From Methylorubrum suomiense (lineage in GTDB: Bacteria; Pseudomonadota; Alphaproteobacteria; Rhizobiales; Beijerinckiaceae): a stretch of DNA of 64,000 nt. Under the pieces are notes generated by a model that searched no databases, was not told where the DNA came from, and worked only from the letters and a program-made list of their open reading frames with translations. The position numbers and the translations under genes are program-made. Numbering within the stretch: the first letter of the stretch is position 1; each line of letters starts with the position of its first letter. The DNA lies in NCBI RefSeq assembly GCF_022179765.1, contig NZ_BPRE01000002.1, positions 248,001 through 312,000 of the forward strand, read 5' to 3'. Below, one piece after another: positions 22,074 through 30,668 of this stretch.

Positions 22074-22466
22074 ATGAAGCATCGCACCGCCGCCGCGGCT
22101 TTTCTTTTCGTGCTGCCGCTGGCGGTGAGCGCTCAGGAGGCCCCCAAGAATTCCACGACGGAGGCGCCGGCGGCCAAGCCTGAGCCCGACCGTCAGCATG
22201 CCAATGCGGCGAAGCTCGCCGGACTCATCCGCTTCGTCGGTGAATCCTGCCAGGAGGTCCGGCCCGATTACGAGCGCTTCAAGGCTGTCGTCGCTGCCAT
22301 GGGGGTCGACATCGATGCGATTTCCAAGGGCGAATTGCTGATGCGCAGCATGAGCTACACCGAGGCCTATCGGAAGAACGTCGACGAGAGCTGCCGAAAG
22401 GCGGCCGAATTGTTCGGCGAGAAGGGAACCAGCATTCCCGGCCTCGTCCTGCGCAAGGCCTCCTGA
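22074..22466 (+). CDS. Secreted hypothetical protein (130 aa)
   Basis: The ATG at 22074 is preceded by GAGAGGA. The first 20 residues are a signal peptide (MKHRTAAAAFLFVLPLAVSA-Q). The mature part has a Pro/Ala/Glu linker, then a compact helical domain with two cysteines (GESCQEVRPDYERFK and DESCRKAAELFGEKG) that could form a disulfide in the periplasm. It is conserved-looking but I know no named family. Monocistronic. Confidence 0.7.
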   Translation: MKHRTAAAAFLFVLPLAVSAQEAPKNSTTEAPAAKPEPDRQHANAAKLAGLIRFVGESCQEVRPDYERFKAVVAAMGVDIDAISKGELLMRSMSYTEAYRKNVDESCRKAAELFGEKGTSIPGLVLRKAS

Positions 22467-22661
22467 TCGGCCCCGCTGCTTCTGAAGTCTCGTTCGCTCG
22501 AGCCTTCCAAAAGCCCAGCCAAGGTTCCTCGCGAGCGCTGCCACGAGGTTCGTGCGCCTTAAGCGCCCATTCACCGCGTTGCGCGAGAGTGCCCGGCACG
22601 AGTGGCGTATGGCGGTGCGGGCCCGGTTCGGTCCGTACCGCCGTGAGGTTGGGCGGGGGCG

Positions 22662-25600
22662 ATGGAGGGAGGGTCCGGGCGAGCGCCGCGTCTACGGCCG
22701 GTTCGGACCGCATTGCGGGCCGGTTTCGCGCTCGGCCTCTGCTTGTCCGCCGCCGCGGCCGAAGCCGCCAAGCTCGTCGCCGCCAAGGGCAGCCAGTCAG
22801 AGGGCTACGGCCGCATCGTTCTCACCTTCGATGCCCCCGTCGCCGTCAAGGCGAAGCTGTCCGGCGCGGTCCTGGTGCTGGGGTTCAGCGAGGCGGTCAC
22901 CGCCGGTCCGGAGCGGATCGCTGCCGGAATGCCGGATTACGTCGCAGCGGTGCGGCGCGACCCGGACGGCTCGGCGATGCGCCTCGCGCTTCAGAAAGGC
23001 TACCGGATCAACGTCCAAGATGCCGCCGAGCAGGTCTTCGTCGATCTTCTGCCCGACAATTGGAGCGGCTTCCCACCACCGCTGCCGCCGGAAGTGGTGG
23101 CGGATCTCGCCCGTCGGGCCGCCGCTGCGGAAGCGCGTCTGAAGGCGCAGACGCCCCCGCCGGTCTACCGTCCCCTGGAACTTGAGCTGTCGCACAATGC
23201 GGTGCGGACCCGGCTCAGCCTGAACCTGCCCGAAGGCAGCGCGGCGGCCTTCACGCCGCAAGGTTCGGGCACGCGGCTGACGCTGCCCGGCGCTTGGCGC
23301 ATCGACGACCGCAGCCTTCGGGGACGGTTCGATCCGAAGCTCGGCCGCGTGTCCGTCGCGGCCGAGGGCGGAGAAGCCCGCATCCTCGCCATGCCGGCCG
23401 AGGGTGTCTCGATCGCCACGGCCCGAGACGGCGACCTTCTGACCATCGATTTCCTGACGAAACCGATCAAGCCGGCCGAACTCCCGGCCGTGCCGGCCGC
23501 TCCGGTCGCGGCTTCTCCGGCGGCTGCAGCTTCGGCGCAAACCCCGGAACCCGCCGCGTCGGTGAAGCCCGTTTCCTCCGCCGCACCGGCCCGAACCGTC
23601 GAGCCCACCTATCCCAAGGCGGGGTCGGGCTTCGTCTTCCCCTTCACCAAGCGGGTCGGGGCCGCCCTGTTCGAGCGGGCCGGTATCGTCACGCTGGTCT
23701 TCGCCACGACCGATCCGGTCGCGCTGCCGACCAAGGGCCCGGCCGACCTCGTCGCCCTCGGTGCGCCCGTGGTCAGCGACGGCTTCACCGTTCTGCGCTT
23801 CACCAAGCCCGCCGGTCGCCTCGTCGATCTCTTCCCAGTTGCCGAGCCGGATGGGTGGGAACTGGTCTCGGGTGAGAGCACCATGCCGAGCGAGAGCCTG
23901 ACCGCGCAGCGGCGCCAGGCCCAGCGCGAGCGGCTCGACATCGCCGTCCCGCTGCCCGGCGTCGGCCCGGCGGGCTGGCTCGATCTCGACGGCGAGCGCA
24001 TCGCCGTCGTCACCGCCGAGGGCCTGCCGCGGGCGGGGGTCGCGAAGGCTCAGCGCTTCGTCGACTTCGAATTGATCCCGAGCCGGGTCGGCCTCGCGGT
24101 GCTCGCCATTGCCGACGATGTGACGGTCCACCCGGATCTCGACGGCGTCATCATCGGCCGTGAGGGCGGCATGGCTCTGTCCGGCACGGACAATGTCATG
24201 GCGGCTGCCGCGAGCCTGCGCCCTGCCGATCTGCCGGTCGGTGCCGTGTCCCGGCTGGTGATCGACAACGATGCCTGGGAGCGGGACCGGCGCGGTGACG
24301 TCCGCACGGAACTCCGCGACGCCCTCGATCGTGTCAGTGAAGCGAGCCGTCGCGAACGGGGTGAACGCCATCTCGCGCTGGCCAAGATCCTGATGACCAA
24401 CGGGCTCGACGCCGAGGCTCTGGGAGCCCTGAGCACGGCGGCCCGCGACGACGTGGTGATCGAGGGCGATCCGCTGACCGGATTGATGCGCGGCATCCTG
24501 CTCACGCGGATGGGGCGGTTTCAGGAAGCCCGCCCGCTGTTGACGGCGAGCCCGCTCGCCAACAACCCGGAGGCGCGGTTGTGGCGCGGTCTGCTCGATG
24601 CGGAGGCCGGGCGATGGAAGGACGCGCGAACCGCATTCCAGGCCGCCGCCGCCGTGCTGCGGCGCTATCCCGATGAGATCGTCTCTCAGTTCAACGTCGT
24701 CGCGGCGGAAACCGCGATCGAACTGGGCGACTGGGAAGAGGCGTCCCGCGCCTCGTCCGCCGCGAGCCGTGGGGCGAGCGATGCGATGCGTGACCGGATC
24801 GCCCTGTTGCGGGCCCGGATCGACGAGGCCACCGGCCGCGTCACCGCCGCGCTCGCGACCTACGAAACCCTGAGCCAGCAGGCCATCTGGCCCGTGGCGG
24901 CGGCGGCGACCTTGCGGGCGAGCTCGCTCGGCCATGCGCTCAGCAAGACGGCCGAACCCGACACGATCGACCGTCTAGAAGGCTTGCAGCTCACATGGCA
25001 CGGGGGCCCGACCGAGATCGGCACCATCGCCGCCCTGGGTACGCTCTACGAGGAGGCGGGCCGCTGGCGTAAGATGTTCAGCATTGCGCGCCGCGGCGTC
25101 GCCCTGGCCCCCGACGCCTCCCCGATCCGAGCTCTCCGGGAACGCGTCCAGACCGTGTTCGAGGATCTGTTCCTCGGTGCCCGTGCCGAGAAGCTCGGTG
25201 GGATCGAGGGCTTGGCGCTCTATTTCGATTTCAAGGAATTCGCGCCCCCCGGACGGCGGGCCGACGAGATCGTGCGGAAGCTCGCCGACCGGCTGGTGGC
25301 GCTCGATCTGCTCGATTCGGCCGATGAGCTGCTGCAATACCAGATCGATCACCGTTTGAGCGGCCCAGCCCGGTCGTCCGTGTCCGCACGCTTGGCGACG
25401 ATCCGGCTGATGGCCAACAAGCCGTTGGAGGCTCTGGCGACGCTGGACGCCACGCATGTGCCGGGCCTGCCCGAGGATCTGCGTCGGGCCCGTGCCCTGC
25501 TGCGCGCGCGCGCCTTGTCCGATCTGTCGCGCACCGATCTGGCGCTCGAGACGATCGAGGGTGAGACCGGCACCGATGCGGAGCGCCTCCGCGCCGACAT

Positions 25601-26012
25601 TCTGTGGGCGTCTCGGCGTTGGCGCGAGGCCGGAGAGGCGCATGAATTGTTGCTCGGACCCGTATGGCGGGCCGGGAAGCCGCTCGACGAAGCGGCGCAG
25701 GGGGACGTGATCCGCGCCGCCATCGCCTACGGCCTCGCGGGCGAGGGCTTGGGTCTCGAGCGGTTGAAGGCCAAATTCTCGGGCCCCATGGCCGAAAGCG
25801 CGGATGCCCGCACCTTCGCGATGCTGACACGTCCCGATGCCGTCCGCAGCCTCGCCTTCCGCGACGCCGCGCTCAAGGCGACGAAGGCCAAGACGTTGGC
25901 CGCCTTCCTCGCCGAGTACCGCAAGCGTTATCCCGAAACCGCCGTCCCGGAGCGCGGCAGTGAGGCGCCGGGCACGCGGGCCGATGTTCCGGGGGCGCAG
26001 CCGCCAGGATGA
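22662..26012 (+). CDS. Large periplasmic TPR-repeat protein next to flagellar genes
   Basis: A protein of 1116 residues with a signal sequence (RTALRAGFALGLCLSAAAAEA, about 16-36). Residues about 40-125 look like an AMIN-type beta domain (GYGRIVLTFDAPVAVKAKL...FVDLLPDNWSG). An Ala/Pro-rich linker follows (about 275-325), then a second beta domain. From about 560 to the end there are many tetratricopeptide-like helix pairs (LAKILMTNGLDAEALGALSTAA, ILLTRMGRFQEARPLLTASP, ALATYETLSQQAIWPVAAAATL). Its 3' end faces fliQ. Rhizobial flagellar clusters carry large Mot-type and TPR periplasmic proteins, so a role at the flagellar base or motor is possible, but I cannot match it to one. The ATG at 22662 has a GGGCGGGGG upstream. 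Confidence 0.75.
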   Translation: MEGGSGRAPRLRPVRTALRAGFALGLCLSAAAAEAAKLVAAKGSQSEGYGRIVLTFDAPVAVKAKLSGAVLVLGFSEAVTAGPERIAAGMPDYVAAVRRDPDGSAMRLALQKGYRINVQDAAEQVFVDLLPDNWSGFPPPLPPEVVADLARRAAAAEARLKAQTPPPVYRPLELELSHNAVRTRLSLNLPEGSAAAFTPQGSGTRLTLPGAWRIDDRSLRGRFDPKLGRVSVAAEGGEARILAMPAEGVSIATARDGDLLTIDFLTKPIKPAELPAVPAAPVAASPAAAASAQTPEPAASVKPVSSAAPARTVEPTYPKAGSGFVFPFTKRVGAALFERAGIVTLVFATTDPVALPTKGPADLVALGAPVVSDGFTVLRFTKPAGRLVDLFPVAEPDGWELVSGESTMPSESLTAQRRQAQRERLDIAVPLPGVGPAGWLDLDGERIAVVTAEGLPRAGVAKAQRFVDFELIPSRVGLAVLAIADDVTVHPDLDGVIIGREGGMALSGTDNVMAAAASLRPADLPVGAVSRLVIDNDAWERDRRGDVRTELRDALDRVSEASRRERGERHLALAKILMTNGLDAEALGALSTAARDDVVIEGDPLTGLMRGILLTRMGRFQEARPLLTASPLANNPEARLWRGLLDAEAGRWKDARTAFQAAAAVLRRYPDEIVSQFNVVAAETAIELGDWEEASRASSAASRGASDAMRDRIALLRARIDEATGRVTAALATYETLSQQAIWPVAAAATLRASSLGHALSKTAEPDTIDRLEGLQLTWHGGPTEIGTIAALGTLYEEAGRWRKMFSIARRGVALAPDASPIRALRERVQTVFEDLFLGARAEKLGGIEGLALYFDFKEFAPPGRRADEIVRKLADRLVALDLLDSADELLQYQIDHRLSGPARSSVSARLATIRLMANKPLEALATLDATHVPGLPEDLRRARALLRARALSDLSRTDLALETIEGETGTDAERLRADILWASRRWREAGEAHELLLGPVWRAGKPLDEAAQGDVIRAAIAYGLAGEGLGLERLKAKFSGPMAESADARTFAMLTRPDAVRSLAFRDAALKATKAKTLAAFLAEYRKRYPETAVPERGSEAPGTRADVPGAQPPG

Positions 26013-26233
26013 GTTCCACCGAGGGCTGAATAGTCTGCATTTACAACAAAATTCCCCGCTCGCACCGTCCCGGATGCCGCTGCGAAGGGAACCATCGGGA
26101 AGCTTGGCGATTGAAAGCGGTGAACAGGGCCACGCGCGAGTGGTCCAAATCGGTTTTCGCCCTCACGGCGATATCGATATTGTGATATGAACTTAAGTCG
26201 AAGCTTTTGTCCTTCCCAAGGTCGAGGCTTTGA

Positions 26234-26276
26234 GGGACCGGGCGGCAAGTCTCGACAGCTTCAGATGCCCGGTCCC
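26234..26276. terminator. Hairpin between the convergent TPR gene and fliQ
   Basis: GGGACCGGGC (26234-26243) / GCCCGGTCCC (26267-26276) forms a perfect 10-bp stem with a 23-nt loop. It lies between the stops of convergent genes, about 20 bp from the fliQ stop. It probably serves as the end of the leftward flagellar operon. Confidence 0.5.
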
Positions 26277-26296
26277 GCCCCTGCTCGATTGTCCGC

Positions 26297-26563
26297 TCAA
26301 AATCCTGTCGCGATCCGCCCGTAGGTCATCTCCGCGAAGGCGTGGATCTGTCCCCCGACGAAGGTGCCGGTCACGAGCAAGACCAGCAGGATGGCGACGA
26401 TCTTCGGGATGAACGTGAGCGTCACTTCCTGGATCTGCGTGAGCGCCTGCAGGAGGGCCACGACGATGCCGACCAGCATGGCGGCGCCGACGCAGGGACC
26501 GGCACCGATCAGCACGGTCCAGATCGCCGAACGGACCAGTTCCAGTGCATCGACCTCGTTCAT
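26297..26563 (-). CDS. fliQ: Flagellar export apparatus protein FliQ
   Basis: An 88-residue inner-membrane protein of the flagellar type III export gate with two transmembrane helices (about 15-38 and 50-74). Family sequence is clear: VDALELVRSAIWTVL, GIVVALLQALTQIQEVTLTFIPKI, then a short polar tail. FliQ packs with FliP and FliR to form the export channel. It is the last gene of the leftward run, 11 bp after flgD. In rhizobia flhA and fliR usually follow; here they do not. Confidence 0.93.
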   Translation of the reverse strand: MNEVDALELVRSAIWTVLIGAGPCVGAAMLVGIVVALLQALTQIQEVTLTFIPKIVAILLVLLVTGTFVGGQIHAFAEMTYGRIATGF

Positions 26564-26574
26564 CCGTCCCGGAC

Positions 26575-26994
26575 TCAGCGGATCGAGATGCCGGAGGCGA
26601 CGAGCATTTCCCGGCCATCGGCGAGCTTGGCGATGGCCCCATCGCTCGTAACGCGCACCGAGCCGACGACGCCCGAGATCGTTCCGTCGCTCGACGTGAT
26701 GGTGCGGCCGATGATGGCGTCCGCCTGATCGAGGAAGCTTGCCGAGAGCAGCGAGTCGAGCTTCTGATTGGTCTTGGTCGCCTGCTCGACCTGCGAGAAG
26801 GCCGCGAGCTGACCGACATACTCGGTCGAATCCATCGGCTTGGTCGGGTCCTGGTTCTGCAATTGAGCCATCAGCAGGCGCAGAAACGTGTCCGCATTCA
26901 GCTTGGACGCGACCGATGTGGCGGCCTTGGCCGCTGCCGCGGTGCTGGTTCCAGAGGAGGCGGTGGCGCTGTCGGTGCTGTTCAGAATGTTCAT
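26575..26994 (-). CDS. flgD: Flagellar hook capping protein FlgD (short form)
   Basis: A scaffold protein that caps the growing hook and lets FlgE polymerise. At 139 residues it is the short alphaproteobacterial form, lacking the long C-terminal domain of enteric FlgD. The hallmark is LNADTFLRLLMAQLQNQDPTKPMDSTEYVGQLAAFSQVEQ (about 34-73), followed by a small beta region (GTISGVVGSVRV). Its ATG overlaps the flbT stop (26991-26994), indicating translational coupling. Confidence 0.93.
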   Translation of the reverse strand: MNILNSTDSATASSGTSTAAAAKAATSVASKLNADTFLRLLMAQLQNQDPTKPMDSTEYVGQLAAFSQVEQATKTNQKLDSLLSASFLDQADAIIGRTITSSDGTISGVVGSVRVTSDGAIAKLADGREMLVASGISIR

Positions 26995-27566
26995 GGGCTG
27001 ACTTCTTCCGCCATTCTGGAGACCTTCAGGTCGGGGTTGGGCACCGTGCGGTGGGTCCGACTGGCTGGTCGGCGGGGTTCGATCCGGTCGGAGGGCTGGA
27101 GGGTGGCCGGAAGGATCGGCGCGGGTTGCGCGCCGTCGATCAGCGCGGCTTCCGCCTTGTAAAGGGCGCGGATCACCTTGAGCGCTTCGAACGGACGACC
27201 GGCCTCGACGAAGGTGTGCGCCGTCGTCAGTCCGGACACGATCATGGACTCCGACGTTGCGGCGAGAATGCCGCCTCGCAAGGTCTCGAAGATCGTACGG
27301 GCGAGCGCGGCCTGGGCCGGATCGATCAGCATCGTCTGGGCCGCGAAGTAGAGCTGGCGCAGGGGGGTCGTCGCTTCCTCGGCCTGCAGGACATGGCCTT
27401 CGAGCAGGAAGGTCGCGTCGTTCATCAGTTCGAGGGTGACTTTGCGATCGGTCCGCACCACGGCGCCGTTGATGTAGACGCGCTCCCCGGCCCGCAGATT
27501 GAGGTGCATGGTCCGGGCCGTCGATCGCTGCGACGGTTTCTCCGTCTTGCCGTTCCCCCGTGGCAT
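26991..27566 (-). CDS. flbT: Flagellin post-transcriptional regulator FlbT
   Basis: FlbT binds the flagellin mRNA leader and controls its stability or translation until the hook is complete. The core runs MHLNLRAGERVYINGAVVRTDRKVTLELMNDATFLLEGHVL, typical of the family, then LRQLYFAAQTMLIDP. I chose the ATG at 27566 because AGGTGAGG precedes it. This gives 191 residues with a basic N-terminal extension of 19 before the usual family start; a GTG at 27578 would overlap the flaF stop. The C-terminal 50 residues are Pro/Arg-rich and longer than usual. It lies between flaF and flgD. Confidence 0.9.
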   Translation of the reverse strand: MPRGNGKTEKPSQRSTARTMHLNLRAGERVYINGAVVRTDRKVTLELMNDATFLLEGHVLQAEEATTPLRQLYFAAQTMLIDPAQAALARTIFETLRGGILAATSESMIVSGLTTAHTFVEAGRPFEALKVIRALYKAEAALIDGAQPAPILPATLQPSDRIEPRRPASRTHRTVPNPDLKVSRMAEEVSP

Positions 27567-27574
27567 GGCCGACC

Positions 27575-27925
27575 TCACCTGAGACCGTCGCGGATCGAGG
27601 TGTTGACCTCGATCAACGCCGAAAGGCTGCGCTCGGGGGTGGTCAGGACCGCGCCGGCCTCACGCATGGTCCACATCCCGATCGAGACGAGGTCCGACCG
27701 TAGGCCGTCAGGCAGACCGTTCTCCGGATCGAGCAGGTCCGAGACCAGCAGGTTCCACAGGTTCTGGACGTAGCCGACCGCCTCCGAGCGCTCGGCGACG
27801 GCCTGCGGTCCGCGCGCCTCGGCGGAGCGGAGGAGATCGAGGGCGCGATTGAAGGCCTCGCGCTCCCGCTCACGGCCGAGATCGGGTGCGTCCTCCAGGA
27901 TTTCCGAATAGGACAGGCGATACAT
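27575..27925 (-). CDS. flaF: Flagellar biosynthesis regulator FlaF
   Basis: A 116-residue partner and antagonist of FlbT, needed for flagellin synthesis and secretion in alphaproteobacteria. The helical protein begins MYRLSYSEILEDAPDLGREREREAFNRALDLL and has the AVGYVQNLWNLLVSDLLDPENGLPDGLRSDLVSIGMW block that defines the family. It is 47 bp after flgL and 8 bp before flbT, in the order flaF-flbT-flgD seen in rhizobia. Confidence 0.93.
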   Translation of the reverse strand: MYRLSYSEILEDAPDLGREREREAFNRALDLLRSAEARGPQAVAERSEAVGYVQNLWNLLVSDLLDPENGLPDGLRSDLVSIGMWTMREAGAVLTTPERSLSALIEVNTSIRDGLR

Positions 27926-27972
27926 CGGGGCCGATACTCCGTCATCTTTCGTAAATCGCGTGCGTGACGTAG

Positions 27973-29007
27973 CTACGAAAGGTAATTTATGAGGTTGAGG
28001 TTGCGCATTTGGGCCGTCAGTCCGTAGGACATCTGAATTTGCGTATTCAGTGCATCGACGCGGGACTTTGCCTCGACCGGATCAACATTTTCCCGCGAGA
28101 AAATCTGATTGGTGAGGATTTTGGATTGCTTGTCCATGCGCAGGTTGGCCTCGGTGATGCGGCTTTGGCTGATGCCGAGATCTGCCTGCATCTGCACGAG
28201 GCCCCGGCTGGCGCGGCCGAGGAGATCGATCATCCGGGCGCTGGCCGCGGCCTGCACCTCCGCGGGGAAATCGGAGAGGTCGATATCCGAACCGATCACG
28301 TAGGCCAGGGCGAGGTCCCGCAGCGGTGCGGCATTGGCCGAGGCCGAGGTCGTCGCGGTTTCCGAGAGCGAGATCCGGCTTTCAAAGGTTTGGTCCGACG
28401 CACCCGAGGATTGGCTCCAGCCGGTTGCACTGAACGGCCCGGCCTGCAGCGCATCGAGGAACGCCGTCATCTCCGCCGCGGTGGCATTGATCTTCCCCGA
28501 GGGGAAGGCCGCAGCCAAAGCCGTCTGTACCGCCGTCCTGGTGGCCGAGGCCGGGCTACCCCCGTAAGGGACCAGCGGCGGCGCCTCCGTGTCGATTCCG
28601 CCGAACACGAATTGACCGGCGGCGCTCGTGTTGAGCGAGGCGGCGAGCGTGGCGAGCCGGGTCGCGGCGGGCGTGACGATGGCCGCCGCGCGCTTGTCGA
28701 CGGACAGAGCCAAAAGCTCCTCCAGCATCGCATCGGCATCGGTCTGGATCGCCTTGAGCGCGGCCTGACTCGTTTCGAGCCGGAGCGAGGCGGTCCCATT
28801 GCTCTCGGTCAAAGCTGCTAAAACCGCATTCTGGCGGCGCAAACTGAACGCCTCGGCGACCCCGCCGCCGAGGGTCGCGCCGATATCGGCGTGGCGTTGG
28901 GTGTTGGTTTCACGGAGAGCGTCGGCCAGCTCGTTCTGGAGCCGTGAGACGCCAGCGCGCGGTGCGTTCCACAGGTTGAGGCTGGAGATGAAGCCGGTGG
29001 TCATCAT
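27973..29007 (-). CDS. flgL: Flagellar hook-filament junction protein FlgL (HAP3)
   Basis: A protein of 344 residues. It joins FlgK to the flagellin filament. It is flagellin-like at both ends: an N-terminal helix (SRLQNELADALRETNTQRHADIGATLGG) and a C-terminal helix (LRMDKQSKILTNQIFSRENVDPVEAKSRVDALNTQIQMSYGLTAQMRNLNLINYLS). A variable middle carries a GQFVFGGIDTEAPPL motif typical of FlgL. Two adjacent ATGs (29007, 29004) are possible starts. It is secreted through the flagellar export gate without a cleaved signal. Confidence 0.9.
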   Translation of the reverse strand: MMTTGFISSLNLWNAPRAGVSRLQNELADALRETNTQRHADIGATLGGGVAEAFSLRRQNAVLAALTESNGTASLRLETSQAALKAIQTDADAMLEELLALSVDKRAAAIVTPAATRLATLAASLNTSAAGQFVFGGIDTEAPPLVPYGGSPASATRTAVQTALAAAFPSGKINATAAEMTAFLDALQAGPFSATGWSQSSGASDQTFESRISLSETATTSASANAAPLRDLALAYVIGSDIDLSDFPAEVQAAASARMIDLLGRASRGLVQMQADLGISQSRITEANLRMDKQSKILTNQIFSRENVDPVEAKSRVDALNTQIQMSYGLTAQMRNLNLINYLS

Positions 29008-29114
29008 GGCGCGCGTGAAATCCCTTGGATTGGTCGCCGCTTCAGCGAGAGGAGAGGACGGACGGGCGGGACGGCCGGCTCACGCGATCGGATGATCAGG
29101 AAGGCGGCACAGGC

Positions 29115-30584
29115 TCATCGAACCGCGTCGAGAAGGGTCTTCAGAAGTTCGTTCACGACCGCGATGAGCTTGGCCGATGCGGCGAAGGAGCGTTCCAATC
29201 GCAGCGTCAGCTCGGTCGCATCGTCGCCGTTCACGCCCGCCACATTCGAGAGCGCCTCGTTCGCCCGGGACAGCAGGGTCTTCTGGTAGGCGGCGGCTTC
29301 CTTGATGTCCTTGCGCTGTCCCTCGATCCAGCCGGCCGAGGCCTCGGCTAGATCGGGCAGGCTGAGCGCCGCCCCCAATCCGATGGCCGGATCGACGGTC
29401 TGCCGTGCGGTCAGGGCTGAGACGAGGGCCCGCAGGCGGCCCGCATAGGCCGCATCGCTGCCCGCGCTCGGGTCGCGGTAATCGGCGCCGTTCATCCCCC
29501 CGGTGCGGAGGAGGGCGAGCTGGCCGCCCTGTGCGGGATCGACCGCGACGTTGACCGAGATCCGCGCGGCGAGGCCGAGCCGGCTGGCCGCCGTGCCATC
29601 CGGAAGGGTGGCGCTGGTGCCGATTGTGAACAGACCGGCGCGCGGGCCGCCATCGACGCCGACGAGATCGGCCTCGGCGAAGGCGGCGATCAGGCCGCCG
29701 GCCATGGCGTCGAGCTGCGCCTCGTAGGAAGGCGCCACCCCGTCGCGGAAAGCCGCGAGCCCGGCGAGCCGACCCGAGGCCAGCGGCATGGGCGAGCCGA
29801 CCCCCGTCACCGCTACGCCGTCGATCACGACGACGGCACCGACCGTATCGGCGGCAAAGGTGTGGGTGGGGGAGAAGCTGACCGTGCGCGCGCCGCGGTC
29901 GTAGAGGGGCACGCCGCTATCGGTGTAGAGGGCGACGTCTCCGCCGTCACGGACGATGGCGGTGACGCCGATATCCGCCGACAGGGCGGGGAGGATGCGG
30001 TCGCGATCGTCCAGGGCATCGGTGGCGTCGGCACCGATGGCGAGATTCCGCCGGACCGCCGCGTTGGCACGGTCGAACTGGCCCAGGAGATCGTTGATGC
30101 GGCTGACCGCTTCCGCCATGCCGGCATCGGCCTGGGCCCGGGCCGCGTGTACGGTGTTCGCCGCCGCGTTCAGGCTGCCCGCTAGGGCCTTGGCGGCCTC
30201 GATGGCGGCGCGAGCGAGGGCGTCGGAATCCGGCTGATTGGCGGCCGCCTGCAGAGCCGCCTCCAGGCTCGCGAAGCGCGCGGCAGGCGAATCGGCGTCT
30301 TCCGTGTCGCCGATCGTGCGGGAGAGATTCGTCACGCCCTCGAGCAGGGCCTCGCCGCGGCCCGCGGCCGATTGGGCCGCCAAGGTCCGGGCGTAGAGCG
30401 CCGCATCGGTGGCGCGCGTGATGCTCACCGTCGCGCCGCCATTCCCGCTGGCCACGAGGGCGGCGATCTTGCGCGAGTACCCCGGATCGCTCGCGCCCGC
30501 GACGTTTCGGGCCGATACCGCGATCTGGGTCGACGTGGCAGCCAACGAGGCGCGCGCGGTGTTGAGGGCGAGGGAGAGACCCAT
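29115..30584 (-). CDS. flgK: Flagellar hook-associated protein FlgK (HAP1)
   Basis: A protein of 489 residues. The N-terminal region (LNTARASLAATSTQIAVSARNVAGASDPGYSRKIAAL) is the conserved flagellar rod/hook/HAP helix, and DALDDRDRILPALSADIGVTAIVRDGGDVALYTDSGVPLYD is the FlgK-specific D1 segment. The C-terminus (GVNGDDATELTLRLERSFAASAKLIAVVNELLKTLLDAV) is the matching coiled-coil end. It sits between flgE (84-bp gap) and flgL (107-bp gap). Confidence 0.92.
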   Translation of the reverse strand: MGLSLALNTARASLAATSTQIAVSARNVAGASDPGYSRKIAALVASGNGGATVSITRATDAALYARTLAAQSAAGRGEALLEGVTNLSRTIGDTEDADSPAARFASLEAALQAAANQPDSDALARAAIEAAKALAGSLNAAANTVHAARAQADAGMAEAVSRINDLLGQFDRANAAVRRNLAIGADATDALDDRDRILPALSADIGVTAIVRDGGDVALYTDSGVPLYDRGARTVSFSPTHTFAADTVGAVVVIDGVAVTGVGSPMPLASGRLAGLAAFRDGVAPSYEAQLDAMAGGLIAAFAEADLVGVDGGPRAGLFTIGTSATLPDGTAASRLGLAARISVNVAVDPAQGGQLALLRTGGMNGADYRDPSAGSDAAYAGRLRALVSALTARQTVDPAIGLGAALSLPDLAEASAGWIEGQRKDIKEAAAYQKTLLSRANEALSNVAGVNGDDATELTLRLERSFAASAKLIAVVNELLKTLLDAVR

Positions 30585-30668
30585 CGGTCGTATCCGGATC
30601 GTTCTTCGGCAGGGGCGCGCGCCGCCGATCGCCGTCGGCGCGCTTCGTCAGCGGACGTGCGAGACCCG

